Source of the DNA: Pontibacter ramchanderi
Lineage (GTDB): Bacteria > Bacteroidota > Bacteroidia > Cytophagales > Hymenobacteraceae
Length of the DNA: 64,000 nt
Direction of reading: 5' to 3'
Assembly: GCF_002846395.1 (NCBI RefSeq)
Contig: NZ_PJMU01000003.1
Location: 186,001 to 250,000 of the forward strand
The notes beneath the pieces are model-generated. The model saw nothing but the letters and a program-made list of their open reading frames with translations. It had not been told where the DNA came from and made no database searches. The position numbers and the translations under genes were made by a program. Position 1 is the stretch's first letter; every line of letters begins with the position of its first letter. Shown here piece by piece: positions 58,540 to 64,000 of this stretch.

Positions 58540-58613
58540 TGATCCCGTTTGGATTCGAACCAAAGACCTACTGCTTAGAAGGCAGTTGCTCTATCCAGCT
58601 GAGCTACGAGACC
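58540..58613 (-). tRNA. tRNA-Arg (anticodon TCT)
   Basis: A 74-base cloverleaf. The acceptor GGTCTCG pairs with CGGGATC allowing G-U pairs, the anticodon arm is ACTGC-CTTCTAA-GCAGT, and the T arm has GGTTCGAATCC. The TCT anticodon reads AGA/AGG arginine codons. The CCA end is not encoded. Confidence 0.93.
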
Positions 58614-58650
58614 AGCGTCCTTAGGAGAGCGGATGCTCTACCCTTAAACA

Positions 58651-58680
58651 AAAAATTTCGGAATTGCTTCCGAAATTTTT
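58651..58680 (-). terminator. Terminator between tRNA-Pro and tRNA-Arg
   Basis: AAAAATTTCGGAA at 58651-58663 pairs perfectly with 58668-58680 over a TTGC loop. The AAAAA/TTTTT ends let it terminate on either strand. It follows the tRNA-Pro gene by 3 bases. Confidence 0.75.
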
Positions 58681-58683
58681 AAG

Positions 58684-58757
58684 TCGGGGTGGCAGGATTC
58701 GAACCTACGACCTCCACATCCCAAATGTGGCGCGATACCGGGCTACGCTACACCCCG
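58684..58757 (-). tRNA. tRNA-Pro (anticodon TGG)
   Basis: A 74-base cloverleaf with acceptor CGGGGTG/CACCCCG, anticodon arm CCACA-TTTGGGA-TGTGG and T arm GTAGGTTCGAATCCTGC. The CGGGG start is typical for tRNA-Pro. CCA is not encoded. Confidence 0.94.
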
Positions 58758-58813
58758 AACTGTGCTTTCAACTCCGGTCAGCGATTGTGTCACTGTTATT
58801 GTTGAACGCGGTG

Positions 58814-58844
58814 CAAAAGTAAGCGAAGAATTTAAATTGTCAAA
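58814..58844 (-). promoter_or_regulatory. Strong promoter of tRNA-Pro
   Basis: On the minus strand TTTG and TACTTTTG are separated by exactly 19 bases, the textbook Bacteroidota -33/-7 promoter. Transcription would start near 58807, about 50 bases before the tRNA. Confidence 0.85.
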
Positions 58845-58870
58845 ACTTTTTCAATTTATTTTTCCGCTTG

Positions 58871-58957
58871 CGGAGGAGGGGGGATTCGAACCCCCGGTAC
58901 CGTTTCCAGTACGGCAGTTTAGCAAACTGCTGGTTTAAGCCACTCACCCACCCCTCC
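58871..58957 (-). tRNA. tRNA-Ser (anticodon GCT)
   Basis: An 87-base class II tRNA with a long variable arm (CGTACTGGAAACGGTACC). Acceptor GGAGGGG/CTCCTCC, anticodon arm GCAGT-TTGCTAA-ACTGC, T arm GGGGGTTCGAATCCCCC. It reads AGC/AGT serine codons. Confidence 0.94.
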
Positions 58958-58982
58958 GGGTCTCTCCCTGCTGAAGAGATTG

Positions 58983-59013
58983 CAAACATACTACATTAAA
59001 TTTGCCCACACAA
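58983..59013 (-). promoter_or_regulatory. Probable promoter of tRNA-Ser
   Basis: On the minus strand TTG, 20 bases, then TATGTTTG matches the Bacteroidota -33/-7 pattern. The -7 box ends about 25 bases before the tRNA. Confidence 0.65.
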
Positions 59014-59276
59014 TACTACCTGCCAAAATTTTAGCAGGCAAACCTGTCTTAAGTGATCCTAAGCTGCCTTCTCAAAAACTAACTCCTTGATTCTATTCAG
59101 CTTTGTGAAGCGATATTTTTTTAAAAAAAATTACGCGGCCAGCCTCTTTTGCGCGTTGAAATTATCCATACCTCCCCAACTCTACCTGAATCTGCTTATA
59201 GCCGTGCGTAAAAGCCCGGCACATTGGCTATCCTTTCTTATATTTGTCATCGGGCCATTGCCCGAATCTGCATCAC
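59014..59276. promoter_or_regulatory. Spacer and promoter of the VWA-TPR operon
   Basis: A 263-base gap without a gene. TATATTTG at 59239-59246 is a good plus-strand -7 box, 30 bases ahead of the start codon; the -33 box is weak. A near-palindrome CTGCCAAAATTTTAGCAG lies at about 59021-59038. The TTG at 59244 is within the -7 box, so it cannot be a real start. Confidence 0.5.
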
Positions 59277-60248
59277 ATGACCTGGTACCAAACGCTAACC
59301 TTACTCGAGATTTTGTTCGGCATCCTCTTTTTGGGGCTGTATATCGGCTATCTCTGGCGTGTGCGCCGTGTGTCCGCTTTTTTTGGGCAGCGGCCCCACG
59401 GCGTTTGGTTTAAGTTTATGCTGCGGCATGCCTATGTGGTGTTGCTTATTATAGCTATTCTCGGCCCCTCTTTCGGCGCCATGAAAAAGGAGATCAAAAC
59501 CATTGGCAAAGACATTTACATTGCTGTAGACCTCTCGGCCTCCATGGACGCCAACGATGTGCAGCCGTCCCGATTGGAACGGGCCAAGCGAGATATCATC
59601 AGGCTGATCAGCCGCTTTAATTCTGACCGTATCGGCCTGATCGTTTTTGATTCGGAGGCCTACCTGCAAAGCCCCCTCACTTACGACCAGCAGGCGCTCA
59701 CACTCTATACCCAAACGTTGCGCACCGGCCTGCTACCGCACGGAGGCACCAGCTTTATACCTGTACTGGAACTTGTCTCACAGAAATTCGGGCAGGCGGC
59801 CTCGCCGGAAGCCAGCGAACAAAAGGCACGCATCCTGGTGCTGATAAGTGACGGTGAAGATTACGGAGGACGCACCTCGGACTGGGCAGATCGGCTACGC
59901 GAACAAAACATACGGGTATTTGCGCTGGGCATCGGCACCACAGACGGCGCTCAGATACCGGTGGGCGCCACCTTTAAGAAAGACCAGCAGGGCAACCCTG
60001 TTGTTACGCGGCTACACCCCGAGGGGCTGGAGCAGCTGGCAGATGCCACAGAGGGCGAGTACTTCGAGGTAAATGGTCGCATCAGTGAAGTGAGCCGTCT
60101 AATCAATGCCATCAATAACATAGAGGGTGAGCTGCGCGAAAGCAAGACCATTGACGTAACCGCCAACAAGTACATTTATCCCCTGGCGGTGGCACTGGCT
60201 CTTATCCTGCTGGACATACTCATCACCGTGAAACTGATCCGACTATGA
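59277..60248 (+). CDS. VWA-domain membrane protein (BatA/BatB type)
   Basis: A 323-residue protein, taken from the ATG at 59277. Two membrane segments (about 8-26 and 51-66) come first, a von Willebrand A domain follows (about 78-265), and a last segment ends the protein (about 300-320). The MIDAS site is intact: D85, S87 and S89 in AVDLSASM, a threonine in GGTSF, and aspartate in SDGEDYGG. This matches the BatA/BatB proteins of the Bacteroidota aerotolerance operon, known in Bacteroides. It overlaps the TPR gene by 4 bases (ATGA), so they are translated together. The usual MoxR ATPase and the DUF58 gene are not in the window. Confidence 0.85.
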   Translation: MTWYQTLTLLEILFGILFLGLYIGYLWRVRRVSAFFGQRPHGVWFKFMLRHAYVVLLIIAILGPSFGAMKKEIKTIGKDIYIAVDLSASMDANDVQPSRLERAKRDIIRLISRFNSDRIGLIVFDSEAYLQSPLTYDQQALTLYTQTLRTGLLPHGGTSFIPVLELVSQKFGQAASPEASEQKARILVLISDGEDYGGRTSDWADRLREQNIRVFALGIGTTDGAQIPVGATFKKDQQGNPVVTRLHPEGLEQLADATEGEYFEVNGRISEVSRLINAINNIEGELRESKTIDVTANKYIYPLAVALALILLDILITVKLIRL

Positions 60249-61213
60249 AAGCACTGGCAGCGATTATTTTGTTTATCGGATTTCTGTCGGGCGGTCTGCG
60301 GTCCATCTCCCTCTTAAATGAGCATGCAAACCTGGCGGCGGCAGCCTACAAACGCGGAGATTTTATCGAGGCGGTGGCCTCGTACGAGTACCTCATCGAT
60401 GACCTGAACGTGCAGGACGATCAGGTGCGGCTGAACCTGGGGCATGCCTACTTCCGGTTAGGCGAAATGCAGAAGGCACAACAACAGTATACCTTGCTGG
60501 CCGACCATGCTACCCGCCACATCAAGGCCGTTTCGCTTCTGCAACTTGGAGCCATTTCTGCCCAAAGCAAAAAATACAAACAGGCACTCTCCTACTTTCG
60601 CCAGACGCTGATTGTGGAGCCTGGAAATCAGGCTGCCAGGTATAACTACGAGCTGATCAAAAAGCTATTGGAAGAACGCCCGGATTTGGCCAAGGCAGCC
60701 GAGGAGGAAGACCAACTTCCTGCTGACCAGCCGGCAGCGCAGCAGCAGTCCAGCCAACAGCAACAGGAGCCAAACGAAGAAGAACAGGTAGAGCAGCCGC
60801 GCAAAAACCCCGACAGCGAGGGGGACCAGGAGGCCGAGGTAGAAAAACCTGAACAAGACGACCAGGGCCAGCAACAGGAACAAGGCGGCGCTGGTGAAGA
60901 GAAAAACGGGAAAGAGAACGGTAAACAGTCAGAGAAACAAGAGATCAGCGGCCAGGAACCGGGCGACACGCAGGGCATGAACCCCGATAGCAGCTTCGAC
61001 CCCAAAAGACCGGAGCGCAGTCGCAGTTCTGAACCACTCTCCGATGCGGAGCAGCGGGCACAAACCCGTAACAGCCGGCTACAGCAGCACAACATCAACC
61101 CCGAAAAGGCACGCCTGATGCTGGAAGCCATGCGCAGCGCAGAGCAGCAGTACATTCAGCAGTTGCCCAAGAAAGCAACCCGAAAGCCCGACCCTACCAA
61201 GCCCGACTGGTAA
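60245..61213 (+). CDS. TPR protein with acidic, glutamine-rich tail (BatC type)
   Basis: A 322-residue protein with a signal or membrane helix (1-20), then about three TPR repeats (residues about 28-140, with ANLAAAAYKRGDFIEAVASY, VRLNLGHAYFRLGEMQKAQQ and KKYKQALSYFRQTL). The tail (about 150-260) is Q-, E-, D- and P-rich with no fold, followed by a helical C-terminus. This layout is that of BatC. It starts inside the VWA stop codon. The tail's low complexity makes it likely to be disordered. Confidence 0.78.
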   Translation: MKALAAIILFIGFLSGGLRSISLLNEHANLAAAAYKRGDFIEAVASYEYLIDDLNVQDDQVRLNLGHAYFRLGEMQKAQQQYTLLADHATRHIKAVSLLQLGAISAQSKKYKQALSYFRQTLIVEPGNQAARYNYELIKKLLEERPDLAKAAEEEDQLPADQPAAQQQSSQQQQEPNEEEQVEQPRKNPDSEGDQEAEVEKPEQDDQGQQQEQGGAGEEKNGKENGKQSEKQEISGQEPGDTQGMNPDSSFDPKRPERSRSSEPLSDAEQRAQTRNSRLQQHNINPEKARLMLEAMRSAEQQYIQQLPKKATRKPDPTKPDW

Positions 61214-61230
61214 ATTGATTAGGAATTTTA

Positions 61231-61244
61231 AAACCGATTGGTTT
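61231..61244. promoter_or_regulatory. TetR operator upstream of tetR-type gene
   Basis: AAACCGATTGGTTT is an imperfect palindrome (AAACC-GATT-GGTTT), 22 bases before the TetR start. A TATTTTG word right after it resembles the -7 box, so the regulator would block its own promoter. Confidence 0.7.
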
Positions 61245-61266
61245 ATTTTGCGTATCCCCTAACAAC

Positions 61267-61872
61267 ATGGACGCTACCTTATCCAAAGCAGAACGCACGC
61301 GAAAGCTCATCATTGAGCGCTCGGCACCACTCTTCAACCAGAAGGGCTATGCCGGCACCTCCATGCAGGATATTATGGCTGCATCCGGTTTGACAAAGGG
61401 AGGCATTTACGGGCACTTCGAGAGCAAAGAGGAGATCGCGCTGGCTGCTTTTGAGCACGCTGCCGGCATCATCACAGGTATGATCGCGGAGCGCGTTGCA
61501 AGCAAAGAAAGTGCTACGGACAAGCTAAAAGCCATTCTGCAGTTTTATAAAACATACCTGTTCTCACCGCCTGTGCAGGGCGGATGCCCAGTTCTGAACA
61601 CAGCAGTAGAGGCTGATGACACCAATCCGTTGCTTAGGGCCAGTGTCGTAAAAGTACTCAACCGGCTCCATAAAGCCGTTGCCAACATCGTGCTGCAAGG
61701 TATAGCCAAAGGTGAGTTTAAGCCTGAAACCGATACACAACGCTTCTCTATTCTGTTTGTGAGCATGATAGAAGGAGGTATTATGCTTTCTAAAGCCTAT
61801 GGCGATCACAAATACCTGAACACGGTCATTTCCCAGCTAGAGCAGATGCTGGAGCAGGAACTAAAAATCTGA
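61267..61872 (+). CDS. TetR-family transcriptional regulator
   Basis: A 201-residue repressor. The N-terminal TetR helix-turn-helix (about 10-60) is plain: RKLIIERSAPLFNQKGYAGT, SMQDIMAASGLTKGGIYGHF and ESKEEI. The remainder is the helical ligand-binding domain with GGCPVLNTAVEADDTNP (a TetR_C group seen near fatty-acid or quinone sensors). A matching operator is found before this gene and before the thioesterase, so it probably represses both. The effector is unknown. Confidence 0.9.
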   Translation: MDATLSKAERTRKLIIERSAPLFNQKGYAGTSMQDIMAASGLTKGGIYGHFESKEEIALAAFEHAAGIITGMIAERVASKESATDKLKAILQFYKTYLFSPPVQGGCPVLNTAVEADDTNPLLRASVVKVLNRLHKAVANIVLQGIAKGEFKPETDTQRFSILFVSMIEGGIMLSKAYGDHKYLNTVISQLEQMLEQELKI

Positions 61873-61891
61873 TATTTTTTTACCTTAAAAT

Positions 61892-61905
61892 AAACCAATC
61901 GGTCT
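61892..61905. promoter_or_regulatory. Second TetR operator, upstream of the thioesterase
   Basis: AAACCAATCGGTCT equals the reverse complement of the first operator at 13 of 14 positions. It lies 21 bases before the thioesterase start. Confidence 0.7.
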
Positions 61906-61925
61906 TTTTTTAAACAAATAAACCT

Positions 61926-62432
61926 ATGACTAAAACATTCAGCAAAATCCTGGAGAGCAAGGCTCTGATTCGTTTCGAGGACTGCGATCCCTTCGGCCAC
62001 CTGAACAATGGCCGCTACATTGACTATTACCTGAACGCCAGAGAGGACCAACTGCGCGACAACTATGGGTTAGACATTTACGCCATGGGCAAGACCACGG
62101 GGAAGGCATGGGTGGTGGCCTCTAACCAGATCGCTTATCTGCGTGAAGTGAAGTTCATGGAAACAGTCACGATCAAGACCTGCCTGCGCTGGTATAGCGG
62201 CTCCGACCTGCTCATGGAGGGCCAAATGGTTGACCCCGAAACAGGCGCGATCATCTCCGTTATCTGGACACGATTTGCCTACATTGACATCCGTAAAGGG
62301 CAGAAGGCAGAGCATAGCGAGGAGCTCACGGAACTGTTTGGCAAGGTAGCTATATTTGGAGAGGGGAGACCTGCGGAGTATTTTGAAGACCGTGTGAAAG
62401 AGCTGCGGATGGCCGCGGTGGTAGTGTCTTAA
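61926..62432 (+). CDS. Hotdog-fold acyl-CoA thioesterase
   Basis: A 168-residue 4-hydroxybenzoyl-CoA-thioesterase-type protein. IRFEDCDPFGHLNNGRYIDY is the family's catalytic signature; the aspartate and the GHLNN histidine are visible. It hydrolyses a fatty or aromatic acyl-CoA. It is 53 bases after the TetR gene and probably repressed by it through the two operators. Substrate is unknown. Confidence 0.85.
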   Translation: MTKTFSKILESKALIRFEDCDPFGHLNNGRYIDYYLNAREDQLRDNYGLDIYAMGKTTGKAWVVASNQIAYLREVKFMETVTIKTCLRWYSGSDLLMEGQMVDPETGAIISVIWTRFAYIDIRKGQKAEHSEELTELFGKVAIFGEGRPAEYFEDRVKELRMAAVVVS

Positions 62433-62601
62433 AACCAGGTATACCGCCCTGGCAAAAAGATGCATCAACAATAATTCCGGACCATGCCACAACATAGTTC
62501 AGGAATAGGAGTATAAGGAATTCATAGCACAAAATATAACTATGAAAACGGGCAGCTATCACTAGCTGCCTTTGTTTTTTTATACCTGCTATCGTCGCGG
62601 C
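62433..62601. other. Convergent spacer between thioesterase and VOC genes
   Basis: No gene is visible in these 169 bases. GGCAGCTA-TCACT-AGCTGCC followed by TTTGTTTTTT at about 62551-62581 looks like a terminator for the plus-strand thioesterase. Confidence 0.6.
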
Positions 62602-62991
62602 TTAAAGCTTAGTTTTGGGCGTGTGGGCTACCTCCAAAACAAAGCCATTCGGGTCCCGAAAATCAACGGTATAGTAACTCGCATCATAGCGCGGCATCTC
62701 CTGCGGCCCGCGAATAATGTCAGCGTTTTGCCGACGCAGCCACTCCCCTACCTGGTCAACCACCTCTCTGCTTGTGGCATGGAAACAGATGTGCCGCACA
62801 CCCAAACTGTCGCAGAAAGCAACCGGCATTTGCTTGAAGTATATTTCATGCTGCCCACAGCTAAAAGAGGTATCGTTGAGCGCGTGCCAGCCGATCAACG
62901 GAAAAAGTTCGCGGTAAAACGCAGTGGATTCCGCCAGGTCTTTCACCCAGAATTCGATGTGGTTAATGCCGGGAGCGTAAGGATATTTCAT
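62602..62991 (-). CDS. VOC-family (glyoxalase-like) protein
   Basis: A 129-residue single vicinal-oxygen-chelate domain pair: GINHIEFWVKDLAESTAFYR, VRHICFHA and FRDPNGFVLEVAH. The His/His/Glu metal residues are in place. Proteins like this act as dioxygenases, lyases or resistance proteins; the substrate cannot be told. The start is 1 base from the SRPBCC stop, so the two genes are co-transcribed. Confidence 0.85.
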   Translation of the reverse strand: MKYPYAPGINHIEFWVKDLAESTAFYRELFPLIGWHALNDTSFSCGQHEIYFKQMPVAFCDSLGVRHICFHATSREVVDQVGEWLRRQNADIIRGPQEMPRYDASYYTVDFRDPNGFVLEVAHTPKTKL

Positions 62992-62992
62992 C

Positions 62993-63430
62993 TTAGGCTT
63001 TTTCCAAAATCTCCTTCAATTTTTTCAGATCTTTGTTGTTGGCTTTCCGCATCATGGTTGCCATAAAAGGCGCGAACAACTTAGAAAAACCCGACGGCCG
63101 CCCGGCATTGCGCAAGGTCATGTGCGTCCTGTTAACGCCATCGGCTTGCCAGGTATAGGTGGTTTCCATCGGGAAAGGTCCTTCGGCAGTATGCATCACC
63201 ATTTCCTGACCCGGTATGTAGGATACAATTTTGTAGGTATAGGCCAGCTTTCTTCCCAGAAAATAAGCCACAAAAGCAACTTGAGACCCCACTGTTAATG
63301 GTTTCGGTGTCTTCCATTCCACTGACCTGATGTTGTCGTACCACACCGGTGCCTTGTCCGGATCAGCCGCGTAGTCTGACACCACATCAAGCGGCTTTTC
63401 TATCGTAATCTCAGTCAGGACATCGACCAT
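62993..63430 (-). CDS. SRPBCC-family protein
   Basis: A 145-residue protein (ATG at 63430, since the longer form from 63499 overlaps the next gene). ITIEKPLDVVSDYAADPDKA and MTLRNAGRPSGFSKLFAP are typical of START/polyketide-cyclase-like folds that bind a hydrophobic ligand. Length fits. The function is unknown. Confidence 0.8.
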   Translation of the reverse strand: MVDVLTEITIEKPLDVVSDYAADPDKAPVWYDNIRSVEWKTPKPLTVGSQVAFVAYFLGRKLAYTYKIVSYIPGQEMVMHTAEGPFPMETTYTWQADGVNRTHMTLRNAGRPSGFSKLFAPFMATMMRKANNKDLKKLKEILEKA

Positions 63431-63455
63431 AGAGGAAGATTTACAGCCAATCCAT

Positions 63456-63797
63456 TTAGGCTTTTCTGACAAACTCGGACTTAAGTCCCATCGAGCCAAA
63501 GCCGTCTATTTTGCAGTCAATGTTATGATCTCCTTCAGTAAGGCGAATGTTCTTCACTTTTGTTCCTGCTTTTACAGGCTTCGGAGCGCCTTTCACAGGC
63601 AAGTCTTTTATCACCACAACCGTGTCGCCATCCTGCAGCACGTTACCATTTGCATCCACTACTTTCAGCCCCGCTTCTTCTTCCACTTCACTTGGGTTCC
63701 ACTCGTTGCCGCACTCCGGGCAGGCGTAAAGCTCCTCGCCCATTGCGTAGCCGTAAGGTGAATTGCATTTCGGGCACTGTTTCATTTCTTCTGACAT
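63456..63797 (-). CDS. yjdM: YjdM/PhnA zinc-ribbon protein
   Basis: A 113-residue protein. The ATG at 63797 was chosen because the zinc ribbon then starts right after it ([20 protein letters not shown], then [11 protein letters not shown]), two CPxC pairs. The C-terminal part, [20 protein letters not shown] and [20 protein letters not shown], matches the PhnA/YjdM family. Despite the old name, it has no proven role in phosphonate use. It is 25 bases before the SRPBCC gene. Confidence 0.9.
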   Translation of the reverse strand: MSEEMKQCPKCNSPYGYAMGEELYACPECGNEWNPSEVEEEAGLKVVDANGNVLQDGDTVVVIKDLPVKGAPKPVKAGTKVKNIRLTEGDHNIDCKIDGFGSMGLKSEFVRKA

Positions 63798-63944
63798 AAA
63801 TAAATACTCTAAATGTGATGTGCGTATACCCGTGCCATGGCACTGCTTATACCTGCGCACTGGCTCCGCACCTACGTTCTGAATGCCGCCAATATACTAA
63901 CATTCCGGCACTCTTGGCCTGCTCTTTCTTCTTCTTAAGTTTAA

Positions 63945-63971
63945 TTGGCTGAGCAGCATTGCGTATACTTG
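63945..63971 (+). promoter_or_regulatory. Probable promoter of the gene at the right edge
   Basis: TTG at 63945-63947 and TATACTTG at 63964-63971 (one mismatch to TAnnTTTG) are 16 bases apart, shorter than the preferred 18-19. An ATG follows at 63987. Confidence 0.5.
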
Positions 63972-63986
63972 CACAAAAAACAAAGC

Positions 63987-64000
63987 ATGTCCATAACGCC
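63987..64000 (+). CDS. Start of a gene cut by the window end
   Basis: ATGTCCATAACGCC begins a plus-strand reading frame (MSITP) 15 bases after a promoter-like sequence. Four to five codons are too few to identify it. Confidence 0.35.

Overview
The window looks like chromosomal DNA of a Bacteroidota bacterium, probably a Cytophagales member close to Pontibacter and relatives. The genus is inference. The support is two SusC/SusD pairs, a probable type IX secretion tail on one enzyme, Bacteroidota -33/-7 promoters (TTTG-N18/19-TAnnTTTG), mid-range GC and Kelch/SSS-type sialic acid genes. Nearly the whole window is one large island for taking apart host-type glycoprotein glycans (N-glycans, with some reach to O-glycans and sulfated sugars).

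Region 1 (1-6200, minus strand) is an oxidative L-fucose operon: FucP permease, RhaM-type mutarotase, UxaA-family sugar-acid dehydratase, short-chain dehydrogenase, FAH-family hydrolase, COG3618 lactonase and the start of a second short-chain dehydrogenase cut by the window edge. A divergent AraC regulator (6480-7352) probably controls it. Fucose would be oxidised to fuconate and split to pyruvate and lactate without phosphorylation.

Region 2 (7723-15267, plus strand) holds GH20 hexosaminidase, GH2 beta-mannosidase-type and GH92 alpha-mannosidase genes. It ends in a terminator shared with the convergent Region 3.

Region 3 (15356-35339, minus) starts with a ROK/NagC-like regulator and a SusC/SusD pair. 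It continues with a sulfatase, GH29, GH20, GH125, aspartylglucosaminidase, CutC, a second GH29, a CBM9-type lipoprotein and a GHL10-like protein.

Region 4 (35608-57265, minus) starts with the second SusC/SusD pair and runs through NanA, a mutarotase-symporter fusion, a two-domain sialate esterase, an AGE epimerase, GH33 sialidase, a DUF4091/GH123-like protein, GH27, GH2 beta-galactosidase and a PNGase F-like amidase. A divergent GntR/FCD regulator (57453-58154) sits at its head. Together these genes would cut glycans off protein, take them up, and remove sialic acid, galactose, GlcNAc, fucose and mannose. Sialic acid would go to GlcNAc through NanA and AGE, and fucose to Region 1.

Region 5 (58490-64000) is ordinary chromosome: tRNA-Ser, tRNA-Pro and tRNA-Arg with recognisable promoters and terminators, a BatB/BatC-like VWA-TPR pair, a TetR regulator with a thioesterase and matching operators, a VOC protein, an SRPBCC protein, YjdM/PhnA, and the first bases of a further gene. 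I saw no CRISPR array, insertion sequence, prophage or rRNA. I did not find a wholly unknown system. The least explained parts are CutC inside the glycan operon, the CBM9/GHL10 pair, the DUF4091 protein, the mutarotase-symporter fusion and a strongly over-represented GGTATA/TATACC word.
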